A stretch of 64,000 nucleotides of DNA from PCRC01 sp040384665 (GCA_040384665.1 JAZKIY010000012.1:1-64000), one strand, 5' to 3'; counted from the first letter of the stretch, positions 25,633 through 34,971 are shown. Program-made: numbers and translations. Notes: generated from the letters alone by a model not told the origin.

Positions 25633-26327
25633 AGGAGTGCGCCACTGGCCAGGTAGACCACGGTCAGTGCCGCCATCACGGACGCCACGAGCGCCAGCCC
25701 GCTGGGCCGCGGCACCACCACTTCCGCTGGCACCTCTTTCCAGCCGGTCACCATCGGCTTGACGAGGTTGTCGCGCTTGACACCCAGGTAGAACACGATG
25801 GCCACCACATGCAGCGCCAAAAAGCCCAGCAGCAGGTTGGACACCCGCTTGTGCCAGCCACCCAGGCGGCCGGCCAGCGCTTCGTCGATCAGGTTGAACA
25901 GTGGCCCGCTGAAGGCGATGTCGTCGCTGCTGAACAGGCCTGTTGTGGCCTGCACGATCAGCAGGCCCAGCAGCACCAGCACCGACAACGCGCCCAGCGG
26001 GTTGTGGCCCACGCCCTGCCACCGGCCCCGCAGATAGGCCAGCACACGCGACGGCCGCGGCCAGAAGCTGCGGAAACGCGCGTGCACGCCGCCGACAAAG
26101 CCCCAGACCACGCGGAAGACCAGCAGGCCGACGATGGCCAGACCAGCCCGGCCGTGCAGCACCATCCAGTCGCCCCCCAAGTTGCCGGTGGCGATGGCCA
26201 CCGTGACGGCCGCCACCAGCGCCCAGTGAAAAATCCGCAGCGGCAGGTCCCACAGGCGAATGCGAATGCGCCGCTGGAGCGGACGCTCCACCTGCGCGCC
26301 AATCCCGGTCACGGTTCCTTCAGACAC
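25629..26327 (-). CDS. Membrane cytochrome b (Ni/Fe-hydrogenase/b561-like)
   Basis: About 232 residues with four to five membrane helices and His pairs suited to bind two hemes b (RIFHWALVAAV; WMVLHGRAGLAIVG; GGWHKRVSNLLLGFLALHVVAIVFY). Such proteins move electrons between the quinone pool and periplasmic carriers. The GTG at 26327 is preferred because AAGGAA lies 8 bases upstream; a TTG at 26348 is the alternative. Its place at the head of the ccm genes and opposite three c-type cytochromes suggests it is the quinone link of the same electron chain. Confidence 0.85.
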   Translation of the reverse strand: MSEGTVTGIGAQVERPLQRRIRIRLWDLPLRIFHWALVAAVTVAIATGNLGGDWMVLHGRAGLAIVGLLVFRVVWGFVGGVHARFRSFWPRPSRVLAYLRGRWQGVGHNPLGALSVLVLLGLLIVQATTGLFSSDDIAFSGPLFNLIDEALAGRLGGWHKRVSNLLLGFLALHVVAIVFYLGVKRDNLVKPMVTGWKEVPAEVVVPRPSGLALVASVMAALTVVYLASGALL

Positions 26328-26370
26328 GCCGACAGTTCCTTGCTTCAATAATCAGACAACAGATGCCGAA

Positions 26371-26832
26371 TCACTTCGCCGCCGCCACTGCGGGTGTGGG
26401 GGGTGTGATGCGGGTGATGGTGCCGCCTTGTGCCTCGTAGTCTTCCGAACCAGTGGCACCGGCCACCTTGTAGCCCTTGGCCGACAACACGTCCCCGGCC
26501 GCGCCGGCGCGGTAGGCGTGGTTGGACACCAGCAGAATGGAGCGGTCCTTCGGGATGTAGGCCAGACTCTTTTCGAGTTCCTTGTTCTGAATGCTCAGGT
26601 AGACCGGAAAGCCCCCCTTGGCGGTCAGTTCATCCGGGCGGCGCACGTCGATCACCACGAGCTTGCTTGGCTTGGCGAGCAGCTTGTCGACGGCCGCGCG
26701 CTCGAGGCGTGGCGTCTTGTAGGTCCAGGGCTTCGGCGCAGCCGGCGTGGCCGGTGCAGCGGTTTGGGAAAACGCGCTGCCGGCCACCAGGCCGATGGCG
26801 ACCAGGCGGATCAGTTGTTGGGCGTAGCTCAT
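26371..26832 (-). CDS. Rhodanese-like periplasmic protein without the catalytic Cys
   Basis: A 153-residue protein with a signal peptide (cleavage near AFS-QT) and one rhodanese domain: KLVVIDVRRPDELTAKGGFP and the C-terminal CxxxxR region. In the active-site loop, ILLVSNHAYRAG, a Ser/Asn pair stands where the sulfur-accepting Cys should be. It is therefore not expected to transfer sulfur. The Thr/Ala-rich tail is short. It is the first gene behind the minus-strand sigma-54 promoter, 43 bases before the cytochrome b. It may bind thiosulfate-like anions or only a protein partner. Confidence 0.8.
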   Translation of the reverse strand: MSYAQQLIRLVAIGLVAGSAFSQTAAPATPAAPKPWTYKTPRLERAAVDKLLAKPSKLVVIDVRRPDELTAKGGFPVYLSIQNKELEKSLAYIPKDRSILLVSNHAYRAGAAGDVLSAKGYKVAGATGSEDYEAQGGTITRITPPTPAVAAAK

Positions 26833-26907
26833 GCAATTCACTTTCGTTGTTGGTTTTGTCCATGTCACCATCCCCTGACGGCATAGCGACGCACTTCCAC
26901 CCTTCAT

Positions 26908-26923
26908 CGCAATAAGCGCGCCA
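26908..26923 (-). promoter_or_regulatory. Sigma-54 promoter for the rhodanese-cytochrome b-ccm operon
   Basis: On the minus strand, TGGCGCG-CTTA-TTGCG matches the sigma-54 consensus with one change in the -24 element and an exact TTGC in the -12 element; GG and GC are 10 bases apart. Transcription would start near 26898, about 66 bases before the ATG at 26832. Confidence 0.65.
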
Positions 26924-26982
26924 CCGTTTTCCAGTGTTTTCGCGCCGATTGCGGCCGCTGCGCGATGAAAAACCACCAGCCC

Positions 26983-26998
26983 TGTTGCAACGGCAACA
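26983..26998. promoter_or_regulatory. Putative enhancer (UAS) of the sigma-54 activator, site 2 (shared, divergent)
   Basis: TGTTGC-AACG-GCAACA is a perfect inverted repeat with 4-base spacer. It stands between two divergent sigma-54 promoters, about 60 bases from the minus-strand one and 97 bases from the plus-strand one at 27096, so one site could drive both operons. The rest of the 316-base spacer shows no gene. Confidence 0.65.
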
Positions 26999-27095
26999 AC
27001 ACCGGTACCGCATCTGCTGGATAGGCGACACCCACCGATGCGCGGTTTCACCGCGCTCTCCAATGAAAGGCGCAGCGCGCGTCCGCAAAAGGCAC

Positions 27096-27111
27096 TGGCA
27101 CGAACAGTGCT
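27096..27111 (+). promoter_or_regulatory. Sigma-54 promoter of the RND efflux operon
   Basis: TGGCACG-AACA-GTGCT has an exact -24 element and one mismatch in the -12 element; GG (27097-27098) and GC (27109-27110) are 10 bases apart. The start of transcription would be near 27122, 27 bases before the ATG at 27149. A GAACAG/CTGTTC inverted repeat overlaps the site (27102-27115) and could bind a repressor. Confidence 0.7.
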
Positions 27112-27148
27112 GTTCACTGAAGTTCTAAAAAAATGAGTCTTGCTGTTC

Positions 27149-30100
27149 ATGTGGATCGTTCGTCTGGCGTTGCGGCGCCCCTATACCTTCATCGTCGCGG
27201 CGCTGCTGATCCTGCTGGTCACACCGTTGGTGCTCAAAAAAACCCCGGTCGACGTGTTTCCGGAGGTCGACATCCCGGTGGCGGCCATCCTGCTCAGCTA
27301 CAACGGCCTGCCCGCCAAGGAGATGGCCGACCGCATCGTCACGCCGGTGGAGCGCAACCTCGCCAACTCGGTGAGCGACATGGAGCATGTGGAGTCGCAA
27401 ACCACTGCAGGACTCGGTGTCATCAAGGTGTTCTTCCAGCCGGGCGTCGATTCGGCCACCGCGATCTCGCAGCTGGTGTCCAGCACACAGTCGTCGTTGC
27501 GCTCGCTGCCGCCCGGCGCCACGCCGCCCACCATCGTCAAGTACTCGGCCTCGAACCTGCCCATCCTGCAACTGGGCATCAGCAGCACCTCGCTGTCTGA
27601 CGGTGAGCTGAACGACGCCGCCTTCAACGAACTGCGGCCCAAGCTCGTCACCATTCCGGGCACGGCCGTCACCGCGCCCTACGGCGGGCGCTTTCGCCAG
27701 GTGTCGGTCGACCTCGACGGCCCATCGCTGATCGCCCGTGGTCTGACGCCAGTGGACGTGGTGAATGCGCTGAACGCGCAGAACCTGACGCTGCCTACTG
27801 GCACCGTCAAGCTGGGCGAGACCGAATTCAACGTGGCGCTGAACGGCTCACCCGACACCATCGCCGCGCTGGGCGACATCCCGATCCGCAGCGTCAATGG
27901 CAGCACGATTCTTGTGCGCGACGTGGCCCACGTGCGCGATGGCGCCCAACCGCAGACCAATGTGGTCCGCCGCGACGGCGAGCGCGGCATCCTGATGACG
28001 CTGCTGAAGAACGGCGGAGCGTCGACGCTGGACATCATCAACGAAGCCATGCGCGTGCTGCCCAAGGCGGTGGCCGCGCTGCCGGCCGACGTCAAGGTGG
28101 TGGCGCTGGCGGACCAGTCGGTGTTCGTGAAAGCCGCGATCGACGGCGTGCTGCACGAAGCGCTGATCGCCGCGCTGCTCACCGTGGTGCTGATCCTGCT
28201 GTTCCTGGGCAACTGGCGCAGCACGGCCATCATTGCGGTGTCGATCCCGCTGTCCATCCTGTGTTCGCTGATCGTGCTGCACCTGATCGGACAGACCATC
28301 AACATCATGACGCTGGGCGGGCTGGCGCTGGCGGTCGGCATTCTTGTGGACGACGCCACGGTGGAGATTGAAAACGTCGAGCGCCACCTGCAGATGGGCA
28401 AGCCCGCCATTCAGGCCATTCTGGATGGCGCAGAAGAGATTGCGGTACCGGCCATGGTGTCCACACTGTGCATCTGCATCGTGTTCCTGCCGATGTTCCT
28501 GCTGACTGGCGTGGCCAAAACGCTGTTCGTGCCGCTGGCGCAGGCCGTGGTGTTCGCGATGCTGGCCTCCTACGTGATCTCGCGCACGCTCGTGCCCACG
28601 CTGGTGATGTATTTGATGCGCCACCGGGCACACGAGGCCGGCGACGCGGCACCTGGCCGGTTCCGCCGCATCCACCTCGCGTTCGAGCGTGGCTTTGCGC
28701 GCCTCAGTGCCGCGCACAGCGCGGTGCTGGCCAGCCTGCTGCGGAACAAGGCCCGCTTCGGCGCCGGCTTCGGGCTGTTCTGCGTGCTGTCGACCGGCCT
28801 GTATGCAGTGCTGGGGCAAGACTTCTTTCCCGCCGTTGACGCCGGCCAGATCCGGTTGCACGTGCGCGCGCCGGTGGGCACCCGACTGGAGGAAATGCCG
28901 GCGCTGACCGACCGCATCGAGGCGCGCATCCGGCAGCTGATTCCGCCGGAGCAGATCGCCAACATCATCGACATCGTCGGTGGCCCCTACTCCCCGTACA
29001 ACACGCTCTACAACAACAACGGCACCTTCGACAGCAGCGACGTGGAAATTTCCATTGCGCTGACCAAGGACCATGCGCCAACACTCGGCCACATCCGCGC
29101 GCTGCGGGCCGAACTGCCGCGCGCGTTTCCCGGCATCGAGTTCTACTTCCAGCCGGCCGACATGATCAACCAGACCTTGAATTTCGGCCTGTCGGCGCCG
29201 ATCGACATCCAGATCACCGGCAACCGCACGGCCGACAACCTGAAGCTGGCGAGCAGCCTGCTGAAAGACATCCGCGAGGTGCATGGCGCGGTCGACAGCT
29301 ACATCTACCAGCGCTTCAACCGACCCACGCTGTCGCTGGAAATGGACCGCTCCCGCCTGCTGCAGACCGGCGTGCAGGCGCGCGACGTGGCGCAGAACCT
29401 GCTGGTCTCACTGAGCTCCAGCTACCAGACCGCGCCGACCCAGTGGCTTAACCCCAACAATGGCACCGTCTACAACGTGGCGGTGCAGACCCGGCAGCAC
29501 GAGATCGACAGTCTGGAGGCACTGCTCAGCACCCCCATCCTTGGCGCGACCAACACCGGCACCGACGCGCGGCCCCGCACGCCGCAGCTGCTGGGCGATG
29601 TGGTGCAGGTCCGGCCATCGGCCCAGCAGGCTGTGGTCTCGCGCTACAACATCACACCGGTGATCGACATTCTCACCAGCGTCGACGGGCGCGACCTTGG
29701 CAGCACCTACGCCGAGATTGAAAAGCTCGTGGAAAAGGCACGCCCGCAACTGGCACGCGGCTCCGACATCCAGGTCCGCGGCCAGATCACGCTGATGCAG
29801 CGGGCCTTCTCGGAACTGGGTCTCGGCCTGGTGATGGCCATCGTGCTGGTCTACCTGCTGATCGTCGTCAACTTCCAATCGTGGCTCGACGGCCTCATCA
29901 TCATCGCCGCGCTGCCCGCCGCACTGGCTGGCATCGCGTGGATGCTGTTCCTGACCGGCACCACGCTGTCGGTGCCGGCGCTCACCGGCGCGATCATGAC
30001 GGTGGGGGTGGCCACCGCGAACAGCATTCTGGTCGTGTCGTTCGCACGCCAGCGCATGAACCAGGGCGCCACCGCGCACGCCGCCGCGCTCGAAGCCGGT

Positions 30101-30367
30101 GCCACCCGCCTGCGCCCGGTGCTGATGACCGCGCTGGCCATGGTGATCGGCATGGTGCCCATGGCCCTGGGCCTGGGGGAAGGCGGGGAGCAGAACGCTC
30201 CGCTGGGCCGCGCCGTGATCGGCGGGCTCACATTCGCCACCTTCTCCACCCTGCTGTTCGTACCGCTGGTTTTCGCCGCCGTCCATCGCCCGAAAGTGGC
30301 CGACAGCCAACCCCAGCCCGGACGCCTGCGCCGCCTGATTCCTTTCCTTCGCCCTGCATCCCCATGA
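27149..30367 (+). CDS. RND efflux permease (HAE1-type inner-membrane pump)
   Basis: About 1072 residues in the standard RND plan: helix 1 (RPYTFIVAALLILLVTPLVL), periplasmic loop with VDVFPEVDIP, helix bundle with the proton-relay segment GGLALAVGILVDDATVEIENVER, second loop, second bundle with ALPAALAGIAWMLFLTGTTLS. The two Asp of VDDA belong to proton transfer. The ATG at 27149 is chosen because the family starts MWIVRLALRRP; a TTG 9 bases upstream is possible. It pumps a small molecule from the periplasm or membrane through the outer-membrane channel encoded two genes on. Confidence 0.92.
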   Translation: MWIVRLALRRPYTFIVAALLILLVTPLVLKKTPVDVFPEVDIPVAAILLSYNGLPAKEMADRIVTPVERNLANSVSDMEHVESQTTAGLGVIKVFFQPGVDSATAISQLVSSTQSSLRSLPPGATPPTIVKYSASNLPILQLGISSTSLSDGELNDAAFNELRPKLVTIPGTAVTAPYGGRFRQVSVDLDGPSLIARGLTPVDVVNALNAQNLTLPTGTVKLGETEFNVALNGSPDTIAALGDIPIRSVNGSTILVRDVAHVRDGAQPQTNVVRRDGERGILMTLLKNGGASTLDIINEAMRVLPKAVAALPADVKVVALADQSVFVKAAIDGVLHEALIAALLTVVLILLFLGNWRSTAIIAVSIPLSILCSLIVLHLIGQTINIMTLGGLALAVGILVDDATVEIENVERHLQMGKPAIQAILDGAEEIAVPAMVSTLCICIVFLPMFLLTGVAKTLFVPLAQAVVFAMLASYVISRTLVPTLVMYLMRHRAHEAGDAAPGRFRRIHLAFERGFARLSAAHSAVLASLLRNKARFGAGFGLFCVLSTGLYAVLGQDFFPAVDAGQIRLHVRAPVGTRLEEMPALTDRIEARIRQLIPPEQIANIIDIVGGPYSPYNTLYNNNGTFDSSDVEISIALTKDHAPTLGHIRALRAELPRAFPGIEFYFQPADMINQTLNFGLSAPIDIQITGNRTADNLKLASSLLKDIREVHGAVDSYIYQRFNRPTLSLEMDRSRLLQTGVQARDVAQNLLVSLSSSYQTAPTQWLNPNNGTVYNVAVQTRQHEIDSLEALLSTPILGATNTGTDARPRTPQLLGDVVQVRPSAQQAVVSRYNITPVIDILTSVDGRDLGSTYAEIEKLVEKARPQLARGSDIQVRGQITLMQRAFSELGLGLVMAIVLVYLLIVVNFQSWLDGLIIIAALPAALAGIAWMLFLTGTTLSVPALTGAIMTVGVATANSILVVSFARQRMNQGATAHAAALEAGATRLRPVLMTALAMVIGMVPMALGLGEGGEQNAPLGRAVIGGLTFATFSTLLFVPLVFAAVHRPKVADSQPQPGRLRRLIPFLRPASP

Positions 30368-31605
30368 CCACTGAATCCCCTCCTTTCACAGCCAACCGTG
30401 CTGTCCTGCGGCGCGCCACCTGGGTGGCCAGCGCGTTGCTGCTGGCCTTGCTGGCAGGCGCCGGCCTGCGCGTCTACGCCTCCGTCCAGCAATCCCGTGG
30501 CCTGGCCGACACCACCCGGCACCACGCGCTGCGCAGCGTGATGACCGCCACACCGGGTCTCGGTGACAACAAGCGGGTGCTGGCACTGTCGGGCACGCTG
30601 CGAGGACACAACGAAGCCGCCCTCTACGCGCGGACCAACGGCTACCTGCAGCGCTGGACCAAGGACATCGGTGACAAGGTCCAGAAAGGCGAACTGCTGG
30701 CTGTGATCGACGCCCCGGAGATCGGGCAGGAACTGCTGCAGGCCCGTGCCGTGCGCGAGCAGATCGAAGCCCGGATGGGGCTGGCGCAATCGTCTCTGGC
30801 ACGCTGGCAGGGATTGCGCGAACGCGACGCCGTGTCGCAGCAGGAGCTCGATGAGCGCGCCGCCAGCCTGCGCCAGGCCAAGGCCGACCTGTCGGCCGCC
30901 AACGCCAACATCCGCCGGCTGGAAGAGCTGCGCTCCTTCCAGCGCATCGTGGCGCCGTTCAGCGGTGTGGTGGTGCGCCGCAATGTCGAGGTGGGGGTGC
31001 TCATCGGCGCCGGCAACAACGGCAGCGCGCGCGAACTGTTCCACCTGGCCCAGATCGACCCGCTGCGCGTCAGTGTGGCCGTGCCACAGACCTACGCTGC
31101 CGACGTTCGCGTGGGCCAGCAGGTCTCCCTGCGCCTCATTGAGAAACCGGGTGTCCAGCTGGCGGGCAAGGTGGCCCGCACGGCTGGTGCGATGGAGGCC
31201 GACAGCCGCGCCATGACGGTGGAGATCGAGCTGCCCAATCCCGACGGCCAGTTGCTGCCAGGGGCCTACGTGGAGGCCAGTTTCAGCCTGAATTCGGCAT
31301 CCCGCAACCTGCTGGTGCCCAGCAGCGCGCTGCAGTTTCGCCAGGAGGGGCCACGCCTCGCCGTGGTGGATGCCGAGAACCGCATCGTGTTGCGCCCCGT
31401 GAAGCTGGGGCGCGACCTGGGACGCACGGTCGAACTGCTGTCGGGCATCACGCGCGAAGAACGGTTTGTGCTGAACCCGCACGATGCGCTGGAGGCCGGA
31501 GAAACCGTGATCGCGGTGGCAACGCAGACACCCGCACGCCCCGCTGCGGGCGCGGCCAGCGCGGCAGCCGTGGCCAAAACCACCCCGCCCGGAGGGGGCA
31601 CGTGA
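30364..31605 (+). CDS. RND periplasmic adaptor (membrane fusion protein)
   Basis: A 413-residue adaptor with an N-terminal membrane anchor (VASALLLALLAGAGLRVY), a biotinyl-lipoyl half-motif (YARTNGYLQRWTKDIGDKVQKGELLAVID), a coiled-coil hairpin (about 125-205) and the second lipoyl half (RIVAPFSGVVVRRNVEVG). It links the pump to the channel. It overlaps the pump gene and the channel gene by 4 bases each. Confidence 0.93.
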   Translation: MTTESPPFTANRAVLRRATWVASALLLALLAGAGLRVYASVQQSRGLADTTRHHALRSVMTATPGLGDNKRVLALSGTLRGHNEAALYARTNGYLQRWTKDIGDKVQKGELLAVIDAPEIGQELLQARAVREQIEARMGLAQSSLARWQGLRERDAVSQQELDERAASLRQAKADLSAANANIRRLEELRSFQRIVAPFSGVVVRRNVEVGVLIGAGNNGSARELFHLAQIDPLRVSVAVPQTYAADVRVGQQVSLRLIEKPGVQLAGKVARTAGAMEADSRAMTVEIELPNPDGQLLPGAYVEASFSLNSASRNLLVPSSALQFRQEGPRLAVVDAENRIVLRPVKLGRDLGRTVELLSGITREERFVLNPHDALEAGETVIAVATQTPARPAAGAASAAAVAKTTPPGGGT

Positions 31606-33065
31606 ACCGTGTAGCAAGCCTGCGCAGCGCGTGCGGGTGCTGGGTCGCGCTGGGTGTGCTGGCCACCGGGCTGGCCGGCTGTGCCGCACCCGGCGTGCCG
31701 AAGAATCCAGCCACTGTTCCACTGGCGCCGCTGGCCATTCCAGACGCCTGGAGCTCGCCAACAGCCTGGACACCCGCACGGCCGGCCGACCACCTGGACA
31801 AGGGCCACTGGTGGCAGGTGTTCAATGACGCACAACTCGACCAGCTGATCGCACAGGCGCAACACCAGCACCCCAACGTGCGGATCGCAGAGGCGCGGCT
31901 GCGGCAGGCGCAGGCCAGCCAGCAGGTGGCGCGTGCAGGTGCGCTGCCCCGCGTCGATCTGTCGCTGCGCCCGGTCCGCCAGCGGACCTCGGCCAACCGG
32001 CCGGCCAATCTGCCCAATGCCACCGTGGCGTCGACCGTGCTGACCACCGGTGTCAGCTACGAGATTGATCTGTTCAACCGCATCGGCAGCGAAATTGACG
32101 CGGCAGCCGCCGGCGAGCGGCAGTTGCAATCCGACCTGGCCAACACCCGCCTCGTGCTGGCGGCCGACCTTGCCGCCAGCTACTTCACGCTGCGCCAGAT
32201 CGATGCCGAGATGGCCGTGCTGGCGCAAGGCATTCAGTTGCAGCAGCGTGCGGTCGCCCTGCTGCAAGCCCGCTACGACGGCGGTGCATCGTCCGGGCTG
32301 GAAGTGGCGCAACAGCAGACACTGCTGGATGCCACCGCCACCCAGCTGGCCTTGCTGGAACGCCAGCGCCCGGTCGCGGAGCACCTGCTGGCCACCCTCA
32401 GCGGCCAGCCAGCGTCCAGTTTCCGCGTGGCCGCCAGCTCATTCTGGGACCCGTCCATTCCGCAGCTGCCTGTCACGCTGCCCGCGCAAGTGCTGCAGCG
32501 CCGGCCCGACGTGGCGGCCGCCCAGCACGCCATCGCGGCGGCCACAGCACAGATCGGTGTGGTTCAGGCCGGCTTTTTCCCCAGCCTCGTGCTGAACACC
32601 AGCGCTGGCTTCGAGAGCCGCAGCCTCGGCAGCCTGCTGGGCGGGCCCAGTCTGCTTTGGTCGCTGGGTGCCAGCCTGACCCACGCGGTATGGGATGGAG
32701 GCCGCAACCAGGGCCGGCTTGCCGGCGCGCAGGAGGCGTTGGAGATCACCAGCGCAAGCTACCGGCGCACCGTGTTGCAGGCCGTGCAGGAAGTGGAAGA
32801 CGGCCTCAGCAGCCTGCATGCGCTGGCGCGTGCCGCCGACAGCGCCCGCACCGCCACAACAAGCGCTACCCGAGCCCTCAGCATTGCGCAGGCCCGCTAC
32901 GCTGGCGGTGCCGTGACCTACCTGGAAGTGGTGTCGGCCCAGCAGGCCTTGCTGAACAACCGCCGGCAGGCCGCGCAGATCCATGGGCAGCAGCTCGTCA
33001 CTGCGGCCTACCTGGTCAAGGCACTGGGTGGCAGCTGGCAAGACAGCACGGCTAGCGCGCACTGA
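31602..33065 (+). CDS. Outer-membrane efflux lipoprotein (NodT family)
   Basis: A 487-residue TolC-like channel, GTG start at 31602 overlapping the adaptor stop. Lipobox TGLAGC with lipidated Cys27; then two outer-membrane-efflux domains with long helical stretches (ARLRQAQASQQVARAGALPRVDL and the LQRRPDVAAAQHAIAAATAQIG repeat typical of the family). With the two preceding genes it makes a complete tripartite exporter. Confidence 0.93.
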   Translation: MNRVASLRSACGCWVALGVLATGLAGCAAPGVPKNPATVPLAPLAIPDAWSSPTAWTPARPADHLDKGHWWQVFNDAQLDQLIAQAQHQHPNVRIAEARLRQAQASQQVARAGALPRVDLSLRPVRQRTSANRPANLPNATVASTVLTTGVSYEIDLFNRIGSEIDAAAAGERQLQSDLANTRLVLAADLAASYFTLRQIDAEMAVLAQGIQLQQRAVALLQARYDGGASSGLEVAQQQTLLDATATQLALLERQRPVAEHLLATLSGQPASSFRVAASSFWDPSIPQLPVTLPAQVLQRRPDVAAAQHAIAAATAQIGVVQAGFFPSLVLNTSAGFESRSLGSLLGGPSLLWSLGASLTHAVWDGGRNQGRLAGAQEALEITSASYRRTVLQAVQEVEDGLSSLHALARAADSARTATTSATRALSIAQARYAGGAVTYLEVVSAQQALLNNRRQAAQIHGQQLVTAAYLVKALGGSWQDSTASAH

Positions 33066-33100
33066 GGCTCCTGCGGGCGCTGGCCACAAAACGACATGCG

Positions 33101-33116
33101 TGCTGCACATGCAGCA
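33101..33116. promoter_or_regulatory. Putative enhancer (UAS) of the sigma-54 activator, site 3
   Basis: TGCTGC-ACAT-GCAGCA is a perfect inverted repeat with the same geometry as the sites at 11374 and 26983. It lies 72 bases upstream of the sigma-54 promoter at 33189 and just after the efflux channel gene. Confidence 0.6.
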
Positions 33117-33188
33117 GCCCGCATCGGTCGGAGTGTTCAGAGGCCAGCAAAAACCCCACGAAAACCCCTTTTTTCCTGACGTTTGCCA

Positions 33189-33204
33189 TGGCATGACTTC
33201 TGCG
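33189..33204 (+). promoter_or_regulatory. Sigma-54 promoter of the porin-ABC importer operon
   Basis: TGGCATGACTTCTGCG has GG at 33190-33191 and GC at 33202-33203, 10 bases apart, with one mismatch in TGGCAC and one in TTGC. Transcription would start near 33215, giving a leader of about 77 bases before the GTG at 33292. Confidence 0.7.
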
Positions 33205-33291
33205 TAAACAGGGTAGACCCCAAGCCCCCGGTGTCCAGTACCCCGGAGGCCTGGTGACACATTGCACACCCCGTTCATAGGAGTTCTTTTC

Positions 33292-34941
33292 GTGCACCGT
33301 TTCAAACTCACGGCTCTCGCAGGTGCCGCTTTTCTGGTGATGACAGGCCAGTCCGTATTTGCCCAATCGAATCCCCTGAAACAGGAGATCGAGGCACTTC
33401 GCAAAGAGGTCCAGCAATTGGCCGAAAAGGCCAAGCCCGCTGCGCCCTCGGTCGATCCGAAGGAACTTGATGAACTGCGCCAACAGGTGCGGCAATTGCA
33501 GGAGCAATTGCGCGCCCAGGCGCCAGCAACGCCACCCACAGCAACAGAAAACGTCGACCAGGCCACAGTGGATGCCGGCACGCCCGCCACCAAGGCCGAC
33601 ATCCAGGGCATGCGTGCGGACTTCGAAAACTACAAATACGAAAACGCACGCACGCTGGAACGCAAGGTGCCATCGGTCACACGCAATACCGCCATCGGCG
33701 GAACCATTCAAGCGCGCGCAACTTACCAGACGCCCGATCAGAACGCCGGCGTGGCCAACACCGCGGGTGGTGGCAACACCACCTTCCAGGCCACACCCCG
33801 CAGCTCGAGCTTTGACATCCCGTCGGCCACGCTGTCGTTTGCCGGCAACCTGTTCCGCGACTACCAGGAAGGCAAGAACCTGACCTACGCATTGGGTCTG
33901 GCCACATCAAGCAATTTCGCGGGCAGCCCACAATCCACCACCAGTGCCAGCCGCACGTTGGGAGTGGCATCGCCCAATGGCAGTCAGCTCAACGTGACCA
34001 ATGCCTTCCTGGCCTACAGCTTCCTGCCCACCAACGGCGGGCCGGAAGACGCACGCAGCTCACTGACATTCGGCCAGCAGCTGGTGCCCTTTGGTCTGGA
34101 AGCGCAGGCCAACGAGGAAATCCGGCCGGTCATCAACTCGGCGCAGTTCACCTCTGCGCTGAGCGGCATCAACACGCGCCAGATCGGCCTGATCTACCGC
34201 GGCGATGCCTTCATCAATGTGGACTACACCAACAATTACCGGTCGTCGCTGGTGGAATACGCCTTTGGCCTGGTCAATGGCAGCGGCCCGAACAAATCCG
34301 ACAGCAATGGCAAGAAAGACTGGCTCGGCCGCCTTGCCTTCACCGTGCCTGCGGACTACAACAGCTGGCTGCGTGAGCTCAAGGTCGGCGTATCGCACTA
34401 CCAGGGCTACAACAACCTGGTGAACACCACCTCCAACGCCGTGGTGCAGTTCGCCTCGTCCAAGCGCACCGGCTTCGACATCAACTACACCCACCTGCCG
34501 TTCTCTGTCGCCTACGAGTACATCCGCGGCACCGACGACACCTTCGCATCCGCCACGGCAGCCACCGCAACCACCCCCACCTTCCGCAAGAAGGCTGTGG
34601 GCCAGTACATCAATTTCGGCTACACCTGGGGTGAGCAGTTCCTGGCCAGCGAAAAGAGCCTGGCCAAGTACGACGACTTCTGGCCCAAGTCCTACCAGGC
34701 CTTCGTCCGCTTCGACAAATTCGACGCCGACACGCTGAACAACGCGGCGCTGCGCACCGGCAGCCTGGGCGACCGGAGCGTGATCACCACCATCGGCCTG
34801 AACGCCTTCTTTGCCGAGACCACCAAGCTGCAGGTGAACTACCTGCTGACCCGCAACGATGCGCCCGCCAGCGGCCAGTACACCGCCGACCGGCCATCCA
34901 AGATCCGCGGCCTGCAGGTGCAATTCCAGTACGGCTTCTGA
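33292..34941 (+). CDS. Outer-membrane porin with N-terminal coiled coil
   Basis: A 549-residue protein. The GTG at 33292 is chosen because AGGAG lies 8 bases before it and a signal peptide (cleavage near VFA-QS) starts there. Residues about 28-80 are a heptad-rich coiled coil (EIEALRKEVQQLAEK; LDELRQQVRQLQEQLRAQ), a periplasmic extension that can trimerise. The rest alternates short amphipathic strands and ends in the aromatic residue of RGLQVQFQYGF, the outer-membrane barrel signature. It resembles phosphate/anion-selective-type porins. Co-transcribed with an importer, so it probably admits the importer's substrate. Confidence 0.85.
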   Translation: MHRFKLTALAGAAFLVMTGQSVFAQSNPLKQEIEALRKEVQQLAEKAKPAAPSVDPKELDELRQQVRQLQEQLRAQAPATPPTATENVDQATVDAGTPATKADIQGMRADFENYKYENARTLERKVPSVTRNTAIGGTIQARATYQTPDQNAGVANTAGGGNTTFQATPRSSSFDIPSATLSFAGNLFRDYQEGKNLTYALGLATSSNFAGSPQSTTSASRTLGVASPNGSQLNVTNAFLAYSFLPTNGGPEDARSSLTFGQQLVPFGLEAQANEEIRPVINSAQFTSALSGINTRQIGLIYRGDAFINVDYTNNYRSSLVEYAFGLVNGSGPNKSDSNGKKDWLGRLAFTVPADYNSWLRELKVGVSHYQGYNNLVNTTSNAVVQFASSKRTGFDINYTHLPFSVAYEYIRGTDDTFASATAATATTPTFRKKAVGQYINFGYTWGEQFLASEKSLAKYDDFWPKSYQAFVRFDKFDADTLNNAALRTGSLGDRSVITTIGLNAFFAETTKLQVNYLLTRNDAPASGQYTADRPSKIRGLQVQFQYGF

Positions 34942-34971
34942 CCCCCCCTTCCCCACTTCAAGGACACCTTC

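Noticed and set aside
27102..27115. GAACAG-TG-CTGTTC as an operator of its own
   Set aside because: It overlaps the sigma-54 promoter at 27096 and is short. It could bind a repressor, but I see no regulator gene nearby, so it is only mentioned under the promoter.
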